Notes: generated from the letters alone by a model not told the origin. DNA of 64,000 bases from Cellulomonas sp. S1-8 (GCF_026184235.1 NZ_CP110806.1:3100001-3164000), one strand, 5' to 3'. Positions 31,153 to 39,947 are shown, numbered from the stretch's first letter. Program-made: numbers and translations.

Positions 31153-32259
31153 TCACAGGGGCGGCGACACCGCGACCGCCGCCAGCGCCTCGTGGAGCAG
31201 GCCCGGGAGGGTGCGCGCGCGGTGCACCGAACGGTCCAGCGGCACCCGGTCCTCGGCCACCGCGGCGACCATGACGAACTGCGGCAGGTCGGCCCGCTCA
31301 CGTGCCAGACGTGCCACGACGGACAGGTCCGGCGCGGCGGACTCCGACAGCGTGACCACGGCGCGGGCGCGGGTCATGAGCGCGAGCTCGCCGGCGTGCC
31401 GCGTGGACACCGGACCGGCGACGAGCCGCGCGTCGACGCCGCCGTCGACGAGCGCGGCGGCGAGCACGTGCGCCTGCACGGGTCGCACCTCCCCGGGGAC
31501 GGGCAGCAGCAGGACGACGGGGGCACCGGACGCCGGCGGTGTCGCGGTGTGCGCCCGCACCGCCGTGAGCACCGCACCGAGCAGCGTCTCGCGCGCGTCG
31601 ACCCCCGGGCGCTCGACGACGGTGCGTCGGGCGAGGGCCGCCAGGGCCGGCTGCACGAGCGTCGTCCACCACGCGGTCAGGTCGTCGGCCGTGGTCGTGT
31701 CGAGCAGGGAGACGCACCGGTCGGCGCGTCCCGTCAGGGCGCCGTCGACGAGCGCGGCGACGGCGCTCGCGGCCCCGGCCGCGCGGCCGGAGGTCGCGGC
31801 GTCGGCGCGCGCCCGGCCCTCCGGCGCCCCGTCCCCGCCCGACGCGGGCAGCCGCCGGGTCAGGTCGTCGCTGCCCGGCGCGGGTGCGGGTGCGACCGCG
31901 TCGTGCGCGTCGGAGGCGAGCGCGAGCCGCGCCGCCTCGACCGGGGCGACGCCGTCGATGGTCAGGCGACGCATCACGAGGAGGCGGTCGAGGTCGTGCG
32001 TCGTGTAGCGGCGGTGGGCGCCCGCCGAGTGCTCGGACGGCCCCAGGCCGTAGCGCCGGTCCCAGGTGCGCAGCGTGGCGGGTGCGACGCCGAGGCGACG
32101 GGCCACGGCGGCCACCGTCAGGGCGGGCCCGAGCAGGGCGGCGACGCCGTCGGCGGGTGTCAGCCCGGCATCGACGGGCGTGGGCGCAGCGTTCGCGGGC
32201 GCGGGTGCGCGCTCCGCGTCGGCCGGGCCGGCCGAGGTCTCGTCTGCTGCGGGGACCAT
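31153..32259 (-). CDS. MerR-family regulator with B12-binding-like domain
   Basis: A 368-residue protein. After an Ala/Pro-rich start, a MerR HTH (TVAAVARRLGVAPATLRTWD, then RRYTTHDLDRLLVMRRL) spans about residues 42-110. A low-complexity linker of about 70 residues leads to a C-terminal domain (about 185-360) laid out like the cobalamin-binding part of CarH/LitR regulators. The His of the usual ExHxxG motif seems replaced (PGEVRPVQAHVL), so His-on B12 binding is unlikely. ATG 32259 has CACAAT 6 nt upstream (32266-32271), suggesting a leaderless mRNA. 30958-31152 downstream shows no gene. Confidence 0.8.
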   Translation of the reverse strand: MVPAADETSAGPADAERAPAPANAAPTPVDAGLTPADGVAALLGPALTVAAVARRLGVAPATLRTWDRRYGLGPSEHSAGAHRRYTTHDLDRLLVMRRLTIDGVAPVEAARLALASDAHDAVAPAPAPGSDDLTRRLPASGGDGAPEGRARADAATSGRAAGAASAVAALVDGALTGRADRCVSLLDTTTADDLTAWWTTLVQPALAALARRTVVERPGVDARETLLGAVLTAVRAHTATPPASGAPVVLLLPVPGEVRPVQAHVLAAALVDGGVDARLVAGPVSTRHAGELALMTRARAVVTLSESAAPDLSVVARLARERADLPQFVMVAAVAEDRVPLDRSVHRARTLPGLLHEALAAVAVSPPL

Positions 32260-32265
32260 GACGCG

Positions 32266-32271
32266 ATTGTG
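32266..32271 (-). promoter_or_regulatory. -10 box of leaderless MerR-type gene
   Basis: CACAAT on the minus strand, 6 nt before the ATG at 32259. Confidence 0.4.
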
Positions 32272-32352
32272 CCAGCCGGTGGCGCGGTCCCGGGGACCCC
32301 GTGGGTCCTGGGGCCGGTGTGGCGGACGGCCGTCCTGCACCGACGTCCAGAA

Positions 32353-32425
32353 CGCGCCAGATAACCGCTTCACACGACCGCTTCAGAAAGAGGGTCTTGA
32401 ACAACTTCTGGCGCGGTTGTAGGTT
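32353..32425 (+). promoter_or_regulatory. whiB-type gene promoter with flanking inverted repeat
   Basis: TTGAAC (32397-32402) and TAGGTT (32420-32425) are 17 bp apart and fit a housekeeping promoter, with a start near 32432 and an 85-90 nt leader. CGCGCCAGA (32353-32361) and TCTGGCGCG (32407-32415) are inverted copies, the second inside the promoter spacer; ACCGCTTCA is also repeated directly between them. These may be regulator sites. No other gene is seen in 32260-32518. Confidence 0.6.
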
Positions 32426-32518
32426 GGCACCAGGTCGACACGGGAAACCGGCGACGACCACCCACTTCTTCGTCTCGGCCAGCGCCGTAGGACGACCACG
32501 TACTCAAGGAGGCACACC

Positions 32519-32815
32519 ATGGCCGAGATCTCGCGTCTGCCCGGACCGGTGATGGACCTGTGGGAGTGGCAGTTCGACGGCGCGTGCCGCGACGCCGACC
32601 AGGACCTGTTCTTCCACCCCGAGGGCGAGCGCGGCTCGGCCCGCCGCCGCCGCGCCGAGGCCGCCAAGGCCATCTGCGCGACCTGCCCCGTGCTCAAGGA
32701 GTGCCGCGAGCAGTCGCTCGCGGTGCGCGAGCCCTACGGCGTGTGGGGCGGGCTCTCGGAGGAGGAGCGCACCGCGGTCCTCGCCGAGCGCGCCGGCCGC
32801 CGCGTCACCGCCTGA
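32519..32815 (+). CDS. WhiB-family iron-sulfur regulator
   Basis: A 98-residue Wbl protein, found only in actinobacteria and their phages. Four Cys ligands for a 4Fe-4S cluster are at 23, 53, 56 and 62 (CRD; CATCPVLKEC), followed by the turn GVWGG (74-78) and a basic C-terminus (RAGRR) that binds DNA. Wbl proteins act with the sigma factor to control division, sporulation or redox responses. The ATG has a strong AAGGAGG 6 nt upstream. It ends at a pair of strong terminators. Confidence 0.95.
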   Translation: MAEISRLPGPVMDLWEWQFDGACRDADQDLFFHPEGERGSARRRRAEAAKAICATCPVLKECREQSLAVREPYGVWGGLSEEERTAVLAERAGRRVTA

Positions 32816-32850
32816 CCGCTCGACCCCCGCGTACAACGGGGTACGTGATG

Positions 32851-32950
32851 AAGGCCCCCTTCCGCAGGGAGGGGGCCTTTGTCGTCCCCGGGGACGAGGG
32901 TCCGCGAACGACGAAGGCCCCCTCCGAGGGAGGGGGCCTTCGTCGTTCGC
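32851..32950. terminator. two consecutive terminators with duplicated core
   Basis: The first is a 10-bp stem AAGGCCCCCT/AGGGGGCCTT (32851-32879) followed by TTTGTCGT. The second, 32904-32950, is a perfect 20-bp stem with a 7-nt loop and the same AAGGCCCCCT core. A small CCCCGGGG palindrome lies between them. They separate the WhiB gene (+) from groES (-), one serving each direction. The shared core suggests duplication. Confidence 0.85.
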
Positions 32951-32980
32951 GGGGACGGGTCCCCGACGGGTCGAGCGTCG

Positions 32981-33274
32981 TCAGCCGACGATCGCGAGGA
33001 TGTCGCGCGCCGAGAGGATCAGGTAGTCCTCGCCGCCGTACTTGACCTCGGTGCCGCCGTACTTGGAGTAGATGACCTTGTCGCCGACCGCCACGTCGAG
33101 CGGCACGCGGTTGCCCTTGTCGTCGATCCGACCCGGGCCCACCGCCAGGACCTCGCCCTCCTGGGGCTTCTCCTTGGCGCTGTCAGGGATGACGAGTCCC
33201 GAAGCGGTCGTCGTCTCGGCCTCAAGGGTCTTGACGACGATCCGGTCCTCGAGGGGCTTGATGGAGACCGACAC
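32981..33274 (-). CDS. groES: co-chaperonin GroES
   Basis: A 97-residue lid of the GroEL chaperonin. [10 protein letters not shown] at the start, the mobile loop [19 protein letters not shown] (19 residues), AVGPGRID and [19 protein letters not shown] are all typical. GTG is used as start, with GGGGAGG about 6 nt upstream. No groEL follows: the message runs into a terminator 30 bp after the stop, so groEL must be elsewhere. Heat-shock control by HrcA is indicated by a CIRCE element. Confidence 0.97.
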   Translation of the reverse strand: MSVSIKPLEDRIVVKTLEAETTTASGLVIPDSAKEKPQEGEVLAVGPGRIDDKGNRVPLDVAVGDKVIYSKYGGTEVKYGGEDYLILSARDILAIVG

Positions 33275-33398
33275 AGCGGACCTCCCCTTCGCATGTGAGT
33301 AGTTCAGCGATGTCTGCGTCGCACCGTTGCCACCGTCGTCGCGGGAGCCGGGGCCACAGGTGCGATCGGCATCCCCAGGAGGGGGTACCGACCTCCTC

Positions 33399-33439
33399 AC
33401 TCTAGGAACGCGTTAGCACTCGGTCAACCCGAGTGCCAG
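33399..33439 (-). promoter_or_regulatory. CIRCE element over groES promoter
   Basis: TTAGCACTC (33413-33421), nine bases, then GAGTGCCAG (33431-33439) matches CIRCE (TTAGCACTC-N9-GAGTGCTAA) at 16 of 18 arm positions. On the minus strand TTGACC (33422-33427) and TAGAGT (33399-33404) are 17 bp apart, so the HrcA site covers the -35 region. Leader to GTG about 115 nt. No gene is seen in 33275-33555. Confidence 0.9.
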
Positions 33440-33555
33440 CCCTCGGCCCTCCGGGTCCGCGCCCCGGGCGCGCCGGGGGCCCCAGGTCGCCCGTCCGGCG
33501 CACCCGTCCCGCCGCCGGGTGCCGCGGGCGGCGTCCGACGTGGGAGGGTGATCCG

Positions 33556-34758
33556 GTGGACGACGCCGGGCTGGTCAAGCTGCTCAGCCCCGACGGGTGG
33601 GCGCTGCTGCAGGCACTGCCGCCGTACGACGAGCGGCTCGTGCTGCCGATCACCGAGCGGCTGCAGAAGGAGGGCTTCGAGCCCGGGCTGGTCGCCGCCG
33701 CGCTCACGCAGTCCCGGCTGCGCGCCAAGGCGCGCGGCAAGCTCGGCGACTTCGCCGAGGGCATGCTCTTCACGGTCGCCGGGCTCGAGCAGGCGACGCG
33801 CCTCGAGGTCGCCGCGCACCACGCGCGCCGCTACCGGGACGCCGGGTGCACCTACGTCGCCGACCTGACCTGCGGCCTGGGCGCCGACGCCCTCGCGATG
33901 GCCGGCGTGGGGCTGCGGGTGCTCGCCACGGACGTCGACGAGACCACGGCCGCGCTCGCGACGGTCAACCTGCGCGCGTTCCCGGAGGTCGAGGTCCGCA
34001 TGGGGGACGGCCTCGCGCTCGACCTGGCGGCCGAGGGCGTCGACGGCGTGTACGCCGACCCGGCGCGCCGCACCGGGACCGGCCGGCGCGTGTTCGACCC
34101 GCGCGCCTACTCCCCGCCGCTCGACGCGGTGCTCGCCGCCCGCGAGACCGTCCCCGCGCTCGGCCTCAAGCTCGGCCCCGGCATCGCCCACCGCGACCTG
34201 CCGCACGACGCCGAGGCGCAGTGGGTGTCGTCCGACGGCGAGGTCGTCGAGCTCGGCCTGTGGTTCGGCCCGCTCGCGCCCGACGGGCCCGGGCGCTCGG
34301 CCCTCGTCCTGCGCGACGGTTCCGCGCACGCGCTGCGCGCGGACCCCGACGGCGACGACGACGCCCCGCCCGTCGGCCCGGTCGGCGGGTACCTCTACGA
34401 GCCGGACGGCGCCGTCATCCGCGCCGGGCTCGTCGGGACGATCGCGCACCGCGTGCGCGGACGGCTCGTGGACCCGACGATCGCCTACGTGACCTCCGAC
34501 GCCCTCGCCGACCGCGCCGCCTGGCAGCCGCTGGCCACGGCCTACCGCGTCCTCGACGAGCTGCCGTTCGGCCTCAAGCGCCTGCGCACCTACCTGCGCG
34601 AGCGTGACGTGGGTCGCCTCACCGTGAAGAAGCGCGGCACGGCCGTCGTCCCCGAGACCCTGCGCCGCCAGCTCGACCTGCGGGGCGGCACGGAGGCCAC
34701 GATCGTGCTGACGCGCGTCGCCGGGCAGCAGCGCGTGCTCGTCGTGGAGCCGGTCTGA
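33556..34758 (+). CDS. SAM-dependent methyltransferase with THUMP-like domain
   Basis: A 400-residue protein. The centre is a class I methyltransferase fold: VADLTCGLGADALAMAG (SAM loop, about residues 97-113), VLATDVDE, and the catalytic-type YADPARR. A THUMP-like C-terminal part (about 310-400; ELPFGLKRLRTYLRERDVGRL split across, with LTVKKRGTAV) suggests an RNA substrate, possibly tRNA or rRNA. GTG is chosen since GGGAGGG lies about 7 nt upstream. The stop overlaps the next gene (TGATG). The exact substrate is unknown. Confidence 0.85.
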   Translation: MDDAGLVKLLSPDGWALLQALPPYDERLVLPITERLQKEGFEPGLVAAALTQSRLRAKARGKLGDFAEGMLFTVAGLEQATRLEVAAHHARRYRDAGCTYVADLTCGLGADALAMAGVGLRVLATDVDETTAALATVNLRAFPEVEVRMGDGLALDLAAEGVDGVYADPARRTGTGRRVFDPRAYSPPLDAVLAARETVPALGLKLGPGIAHRDLPHDAEAQWVSSDGEVVELGLWFGPLAPDGPGRSALVLRDGSAHALRADPDGDDDAPPVGPVGGYLYEPDGAVIRAGLVGTIAHRVRGRLVDPTIAYVTSDALADRAAWQPLATAYRVLDELPFGLKRLRTYLRERDVGRLTVKKRGTAVVPETLRRQLDLRGGTEATIVLTRVAGQQRVLVVEPV

Positions 34759-35906
34759 TGGCCGCGCCCGTCACGCTGCCGTTCGCGCAGTCAGAGCGGT
34801 CGAGCGTCGGCATCGAGTGGGAGGTCGCGCTCGTCGACACCGACTCCGGGGACCTGCGTCAGGCGGCGCAGGCGATCTTCGAGGCCGTCCGGCCGGCCGA
34901 CGGCACGGACCACCCGCACATCACGTCCGAGCTGCTCCTCAACACGGTCGAGGTGTCGTCCGGCAAGTGCCGCACGGTGGGCGAGGCGGGGGCGGACCTG
35001 CAGCGCGCGCTCGACGTGGTCGCGGCGGCCGCGCGGCCGTTGCGCATCGAGCTCATGGGGGCGGGCACGCACCCGTTCGCGAGCTGGGCGACGCAGCGCG
35101 TCACCGACAAGCAGCGCTACGCGACCCTCATCGACCGGACGCAGTGGTGGGGCCGGCAGATGCTCATCTACGGCGTCCACGTCCACGTCGGCATCGAGGA
35201 CCGCGCCAAGGTGCTGCCGCTGAGCCGCGCGATGCTCACGGTGTTCCCGCACCTCCAGTCGCTGTCGGCGTCGTCGCCGTTCTGGGGCGGCAAGGACACC
35301 GGGTACGCGTCGAACCGCGCGCTGCTGTTCCAGCAGCTGCCGACCGCCGGGCTGCCGCCGCAGCTCGAGCACTGGGAGCAGCTCGAGCAGTACGTCGGCG
35401 ACATGCGGCACACCGGCGTCATCGACCAGATGAACGAGGTCCGCTGGGACATCCGCCCGGCGCCGCACTTCGGCACCCTGGAGATGCGCATCGCCGACGG
35501 CGCCGCGAACCTGCTCGAGGTGACCGCGATCAGCGCGTTCACGCACTGCCTCGTGGAGCACTTCTCGTCGATGATCGACGCGGGCGAGCCCCTGCCGACG
35601 CTGCCCCTGTGGTTCGTGCAGGAGAACAAGTGGCGCTCGGCCCGCTACGGCATGGACGCGATCGTCATCACGAACGCGGCGGGCGACGAGGAGCTGGTGA
35701 CGGACTCGGTGGGCCGGTGGCTGGTCGAGCTGGCGCCCGTCGCGGCGCGGCTCGGCTGCTCGGCGGAGCTCGAGCAGGTCCGGGTCATCCTGCGGCGCGG
35801 CGCGTCGTACCAGCGACAGCGCGCGGTCGCGCGACGGCACGCGGGCGAGCTCGAGCCGGTGGTGCGCTCGCTGCTCGCGGAGATGGTGGCCGGCCGGCCG
35901 CTCTGA
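34758..35906 (+). CDS. carboxylate-amine ligase, glutamate-cysteine ligase type 2 (YbdK-like)
   Basis: A 382-residue ATP-dependent ligase. SVGIEWEVALVD at the start, HPHITSELLLNTVEVSSG, THPFASW, YGVHVHVGIEDRAK and GTLEMRIADG are the family hallmarks of the GCS2/YbdK group. Members join a carboxylate to an amine; glutamate-cysteine ligase activity is weak in the E. coli example, so the true substrate is open. In mycothiol-producing actinobacteria glutathione synthesis is not expected. It overlaps the methyltransferase stop by one base (TGATG). Confidence 0.92.
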   Translation: MAAPVTLPFAQSERSSVGIEWEVALVDTDSGDLRQAAQAIFEAVRPADGTDHPHITSELLLNTVEVSSGKCRTVGEAGADLQRALDVVAAAARPLRIELMGAGTHPFASWATQRVTDKQRYATLIDRTQWWGRQMLIYGVHVHVGIEDRAKVLPLSRAMLTVFPHLQSLSASSPFWGGKDTGYASNRALLFQQLPTAGLPPQLEHWEQLEQYVGDMRHTGVIDQMNEVRWDIRPAPHFGTLEMRIADGAANLLEVTAISAFTHCLVEHFSSMIDAGEPLPTLPLWFVQENKWRSARYGMDAIVITNAAGDEELVTDSVGRWLVELAPVAARLGCSAELEQVRVILRRGASYQRQRAVARRHAGELEPVVRSLLAEMVAGRPL

Positions 35907-35909
35907 GCG

Positions 35910-37112
35910 TCAGGCCCACCGCCACGACGCGAGCAACCCGTCGATGGCACGCGCCGGGCCCGGGTCGTGCGTCCTGCGCGTCAGGGTCCACGCCCACGTC
36001 CGTCCGTCGCGGTCGAGCCGAGCCTCCGTGCGCAGCACGTGGTCACCGACCGCGAAGGTGCGCACGAGCACCTCGCCCGCGGGTGTCGCCCGCACCGTGA
36101 CGGGTCCCGCCGGCCGCACCGGCGGTCCGTAGGCGTGCACGTGCGGCGACTCGAGCGCGGTGCGCGCATCACGTCCGTCAGCCGTCGCAGCCGACGTGAC
36201 GACGAGCGCCGCCGCCGGGGCGATCCGGACGTACAGGTGCGTCCACGTGCCGTCGGCCGCCGGGACGTCGACGGCGGTGGGCGGCGCGGGCAGGAGGCAC
36301 GCGGCGACGTGGGTGCCCTGGGGTCCGCGGACGGTCGTCGGCACGGTCGCGAGGCAGGGGTCGGACGGCAGCGCCGGCGACGTCGGGTGCGGCCCCGCGG
36401 CGGGGTCGTCCGGCAGCCACTGCCAGGTCGTCAGGACGGCGTCGGCGAGCCCGTCGACGTCGTCGTCCCCGTCGCCGCGCATCACGCCGACGACGAAGGC
36501 CCAGCCGTCGTGGTCGACGTGCGTGTCCGTGACGCGCCTGCTGCCCACGACGAACGTGCTGCGCCACGCCGGCCCGGCCGCGGTCTCGGCGTGCTCGACG
36601 TCGCCGACGTGCAGGCTCCGGTCGCCCCCGAGGGCACGGGAGAGCCGTGGCCGGTCGGGTGCCGCCACCACGAGCTCGCCGCGGTGGACCGCCCCGACAC
36701 GGCCGAGGCAGACGACGAGCAGCGCACGACCGCTCCCCAGCCCCACCACGACGTCCGTCCGGCCGCCGTCCTCACCGGGCACACCCGATCGGGGGTCGTT
36801 CGGTCCCGGCGCGAGGAAGGCCTCGCCGGGACGCCCGTCGCCGAGCGGCGCCACCCGGACCGGCACGGTGGGCACGGCGGGGTCGGCTCCGCGCGGGAGG
36901 GACGCGAGCCCGAGCGGCGCCCGCGCGACGGGGATCTGCTCCCGCAGGCGCCGCAGTGCCACGGCGCGGTCCTGCGGCGAGAGCGCCGGGTCGAGCATCC
37001 GGGCCATCCGACGCCGCAGGCGCCACCGCGCGACCGGCCCGACGTCGCGCACGACGACCCACAGGAGGGCGAGGCCCGCCACGACCAGGACGACGGCGGA
37101 CGGATCGGTCAC
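35910..37112 (-). CDS. membrane-anchored protein of unknown function
   Basis: About 400 residues with one N-terminal helix (AVVLVVAGLALLWVVV) followed by an Arg-rich stretch, placing the bulk on one side of the membrane. The rest, rich in beta-type segments and acidic loops (GDGDDDVDGL; WQWLPDDPAAG; LLASWRWA at the end), matches no family I recognise. The start is uncertain: GTG 37112 puts the helix first, whereas ATG 37178 would overlap the padR operator; neither has a clear ribosome site. It is convergent with the ligase gene, 3 bp apart. Confidence 0.65.
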   Translation of the reverse strand: MTDPSAVVLVVAGLALLWVVVRDVGPVARWRLRRRMARMLDPALSPQDRAVALRRLREQIPVARAPLGLASLPRGADPAVPTVPVRVAPLGDGRPGEAFLAPGPNDPRSGVPGEDGGRTDVVVGLGSGRALLVVCLGRVGAVHRGELVVAAPDRPRLSRALGGDRSLHVGDVEHAETAAGPAWRSTFVVGSRRVTDTHVDHDGWAFVVGVMRGDGDDDVDGLADAVLTTWQWLPDDPAAGPHPTSPALPSDPCLATVPTTVRGPQGTHVAACLLPAPPTAVDVPAADGTWTHLYVRIAPAAALVVTSAATADGRDARTALESPHVHAYGPPVRPAGPVTVRATPAGEVLVRTFAVGDHVLRTEARLDRDGRTWAWTLTRRTHDPGPARAIDGLLASWRWA

Positions 37113-37171
37113 CCTGACGGTGTCGGCAGCAGTCCCGCCGGACTTGACCTGCCGAGCCTCGGGGCCACTAT

Positions 37172-37201
37172 TTGGCATTGCCAGGTACCTGGCGCTACGG
37201 T
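37172..37201 (+). promoter_or_regulatory. padR promoter with palindromic operator
   Basis: TTGGCA (37172-37177) and TACGGT (37196-37201) are 18 bp apart. GCCAGGTACCTGGC, a perfect 14-bp palindrome (37180-37193), fills the spacer. The GTG lies 6 nt after the -10 box, implying a leaderless message. PadR is the likely binder. Confidence 0.68.
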
Positions 37202-37207
37202 AGTCCG

Positions 37208-37603
37208 GTGCCCGAGACCCGCGACCCCCAGCTCCTCAAGGGTGTCCTGCCGATGCTCGCCCTCGCGGCGCTCACCCGCGCCGAGACCTACGGGTACGAG
37301 CTCGTCACGGTCCTGCGGGACGCCGGGCTGACGGAACTGTCCACCGGGACGCTCTACCCGGTCCTGACCCGGCTCGAGCGCGACGGCCTGCTGACCTCGC
37401 GGCTCGTCGCCTCCTCGTCCGGGCCCGCCCGCAAGTACTACCGCCCCAGCGACGTCGGGCTGCGCGCGCTCGCCGACCAACGCACCGCCTGGGCGGCTCT
37501 CGTCGCCGTCGCCGGCCGCGTGCTCGCCGACGCCGGGCCCACCACCCACGCGCAGCCGGCCGTCCTGGCTGCCGCACCGACCACCCCCGGGGAGCGCTCA
37601 TGA
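37208..37603 (+). CDS. PadR-family transcriptional regulator
   Basis: A 131-residue repressor with the PadR winged helix: LKGVLPMLALAALTRAETYG, YELVTVLRDAGL, then STGTLYPVLTRLERDGLL and the wing ARKYYRPSDVG. The C-terminus after residue 95 is short and Ala/Pro-rich. GTG start without a ribosome site; see the promoter at 37172-37201. It overlaps the membrane protein gene (ATGA), and such pairs usually have the PadR protein control its partner together with itself. Confidence 0.93.
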   Translation: MPETRDPQLLKGVLPMLALAALTRAETYGYELVTVLRDAGLTELSTGTLYPVLTRLERDGLLTSRLVASSSGPARKYYRPSDVGLRALADQRTAWAALVAVAGRVLADAGPTTHAQPAVLAAAPTTPGERS

Positions 37604-38148
37604 GCACCACGTCGACCACCACGGCCCGCCACCCCCTCGCGTTCCGCGACCGCGCACGCCTGCGGCGGTGGCTGTGGCGGTTCACGCTCGCCATGCAGGA
37701 CCACCCCGCGCGCGAGGGTCGTCGCATCCGCCGGGACCTGCGGGCGGCGCTGCTCGACGACGCCGAGCGGATCGGCGTCGACGCGGCGCTGCGGGAGATC
37801 GGCAGCCCGTTGCGCGTCGCCGCCGACCACCTCGAGGCGCTGGGCAGCGCGGGCCCGCGCTGGAACGACGGGGCGGTCCTGGCCGCGCTCCTCGGGTTCG
37901 CCCTCCCGCTCTACATGTGGGCCGCCTGGGCGATGGGCGCGATCGACGCCGTGGGGGCGATGGGCGGCGGGCGCGTCGAGCTCACCTGGCTGGGGGTCCC
38001 GATGACGGCCGAGAGCTCGGACGAGATGTTCGGGCTGGAGTTCACGCTCGGGTGGCAGCCGTTCGCGGTCTCGCTCGTGCTCGGTGCGCTGGGCTTCGCC
38101 CTCGGCGCCCGCATCTGGCGCCGGTGGGCGCGGACGCCGATCAGCTGA
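37600..38148 (+). CDS. membrane protein paired with PadR (HAAS-like)
   Basis: A 182-residue protein. Residues 20-85 are helical and charged (RRIRRDLRAALLDDAERIGV, then ALREIGSPLRVAADHLEAL), recalling the HAAS signalling domain that accompanies PadR regulators. Two or three membrane segments follow (AVLAALLGFALPLYMWAAWA; VSLVLGALGFALGARIW). It is translated from ATG overlapping padR. I infer that it senses a membrane signal or acts in the same response; no enzyme activity is suggested. Confidence 0.72.
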   Translation: MSTTSTTTARHPLAFRDRARLRRWLWRFTLAMQDHPAREGRRIRRDLRAALLDDAERIGVDAALREIGSPLRVAADHLEALGSAGPRWNDGAVLAALLGFALPLYMWAAWAMGAIDAVGAMGGGRVELTWLGVPMTAESSDEMFGLEFTLGWQPFAVSLVLGALGFALGARIWRRWARTPIS

Positions 38149-38185
38149 CGACTCGCGCGTCGGGGCGACGCGGCTCGCCGACCGC

Positions 38186-39226
38186 TCAGACGAGGACCTG
38201 CGTGAGCGGCATGCTCGAGTCCACCGGCAGGTCCAGCGGGGACGGCGTCATCCCCCGCCGGACGACCGCCGACCCGAGCGCCGCGATCATCGCGCCGTTG
38301 TCGGTGCAGTAGCGGATCGGCGGGATGCGCAGCTCGATGCCCGCCTCGGCGCAGCGCGCCGCGGCCATGTCCCGCAGCTGGGAGTTGGCGGAGAACCCGC
38401 CGCCGACCACGAGCGTCGCGACGCCCTCACGTCGGCACGCGGCGATCGTCTTGGCCGTCAGCACGTCGGCGACCGCCGCCGCGAACGACGCGGCGACGTC
38501 CTCGAGCGGGACGGGCTCGCCGGCGTCCTGCCGGGCCTCGACCCACCGGGCCACGGCCGTCTTGAGCCCCGAGAACGAGAAGTCCGTGGCATGCCTCGCC
38601 TGGTCCTTGGGTGCGGTGAGCCCGCGCGGGAACCGGATCGCCGTGGGGTCGCCGTCGCGCGCGAGCCGGTCGATGTGCGGCCCGCCGGGGTACGGCAGCC
38701 CGAGCAGGCGTCCGACCTTGTCGAACGCCTCCCCCGCCGCGTCGTCGAGCGTCGAGCCGAGCTCGGTGACGTTCACGGTGTCGTCGATCAGCAGCAGCGA
38801 GGAGTGCCCGCCGGACACGACGAGCGCCATGACGCGCTCGGGGAACGGCCCGTCGACGAGCTCGTCGACGACCGCGTGCCCGATCACGTGGTTGACGCCG
38901 TACAGCGGCTTGCCGAGCCCCACGGCGAGCGCCTTGGCGGCGGCGGCCCCGATCGTCAGGGGTCCGACGAGCCCGGGCCCGGCCGTCACGGCGACGGCGT
39001 CGACCTCGGCCAACGTGACCTGCGCGGTCGCGAGCGCCCGCTCGATCGTGGGGACCATCGCCTCGAGATGGGCACGCGCGGCGATCTCGGGGATGATCCC
39101 GCCGTAGCGCGCGTGCTCGTCGACCGAGCTGGCGACGGCGTCGACGAGCAGGTCGTACCCGCGCACGAGGCCGACGCCGGTCTCGTCGCAGGAGGTCTCG
39201 ATCCCGAGGACGAGGGGTGCGCTCAC
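38186..39226 (-). CDS. tsaD: tRNA t6A threonylcarbamoyltransferase TsaD
   Basis: A 346-residue enzyme that transfers threonylcarbamoyl to A37 of ANN-decoding tRNAs, working with TsaB and Tsa[14 protein letters not shown] opens the ASKHA fold; HVIGH (metal ligands), [30 protein letters not shown] and [12 protein letters not shown] follow. GTG start with TATCCT 7 nt upstream and no ribosome site. tsaB and tsaE lie 2-4 kb away on the same strand, separated by the nitroreductase, rhodanese and rimI genes. Confidence 0.96.
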   Translation of the reverse strand: MSAPLVLGIETSCDETGVGLVRGYDLLVDAVASSVDEHARYGGIIPEIAARAHLEAMVPTIERALATAQVTLAEVDAVAVTAGPGLVGPLTIGAAAAKALAVGLGKPLYGVNHVIGHAVVDELVDGPFPERVMALVVSGGHSSLLLIDDTVNVTELGSTLDDAAGEAFDKVGRLLGLPYPGGPHIDRLARDGDPTAIRFPRGLTAPKDQARHATDFSFSGLKTAVARWVEARQDAGEPVPLEDVAASFAAAVADVLTAKTIAACRREGVATLVVGGGFSANSQLRDMAAARCAEAGIELRIPPIRYCTDNGAMIAALGSAVVRRGMTPSPLDLPVDSSMPLTQVLV

Positions 39227-39233
39227 GCCGCTC

Positions 39234-39269
39234 AGGATAGGCGGCGGCACCGACGTGACGCGTGTCACG
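39234..39269. promoter_or_regulatory. tsaD -10 box and adjacent inverted repeat
   Basis: TATCCT (39234-39239, minus strand) is 7 nt before the tsaD GTG. CGTGAC-gcgt-GTCACG... reads as an inverted repeat at 39254-39269, midway between tsaD and the divergent nitroreductase gene; it might be an operator for either. Confidence 0.45.
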
Positions 39270-39314
39270 GTTGCCTCGGGGTATCGATGTGTTCGCAACG
39301 ACGTTGCTCCGGAC

Positions 39315-39947
39315 ATGACCACGAGCGACCTGATCGACCCCACCGCGTCGCTGCTGCCCGGCGCCGACACCGCCCTCGCGGACCTCGTGTTCCACGGCGC
39401 CCGCACCGTGGGCCGGTTCGTCGACGACACCGTGCCCGACGACCTCCTGCAGGCCGTCCACGACACCGTGCGCTGGGGCCCCACGGCGAACAACTCCGGA
39501 CCGATGCGCGTCCTCGTCGTCCGCAGCCCCGAGGCCCGGACGCGCCTCGCGGCCCACATGGCCGAGTTCAACCGCGACCGCGTGCTGGCCGCACCGGTGA
39601 CCCTGGTCGTCGCCGCGGACACCGACTTCCACCTGCACCTGCCCGTGCTCGCACCCCACACGCCGACCGCGGGCGACAGCCTCGCGGGCGTCCCCGACGT
39701 GCGCGAGCGCATGGCCCGGGAGAACGCGTGGCTCCAGACCGGTTACCTCGTCGTCGGGCTGCGCGCGGCCGGCCTGGGCGTCGGACCGATGACGGGCATG
39801 GACGCCGCCGGCGTCGACGCCGAGTTCTTCGCCGGCACCGGCTGGCGGGCGCTGTCCGTGCTCAACGTCGGCTGGCCCGACGGTGAGGGCACGGACCGTC
39901 CCCGCGCCCCGCGGCTCACGTGGGAGCAGGTCTCCCGCGAGGCCTGA
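39315..39947 (+). CDS. nitroreductase-family protein (RutE/malonic semialdehyde reductase type)
   Basis: A 210-residue flavin-dependent reductase. [33 protein letters not shown] (FMN contact), [22 protein letters not shown] (split), and the [12 protein letters not shown] to VLNVGWP end follow the RutE/HadB pattern. Enzymes of this kind reduce malonic semialdehyde to 3-hydroxypropionate or act on nitro compounds. No pyrimidine-degradation genes are nearby, so the substrate is not fixed. No convincing ribosome site. The stop lies in a 17-bp tandem repeat. Confidence 0.88.
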   Translation: MTTSDLIDPTASLLPGADTALADLVFHGARTVGRFVDDTVPDDLLQAVHDTVRWGPTANNSGPMRVLVVRSPEARTRLAAHMAEFNRDRVLAAPVTLVVAADTDFHLHLPVLAPHTPTAGDSLAGVPDVRERMARENAWLQTGYLVVGLRAAGLGVGPMTGMDAAGVDAEFFAGTGWRALSVLNVGWPDGEGTDRPRAPRLTWEQVSREA

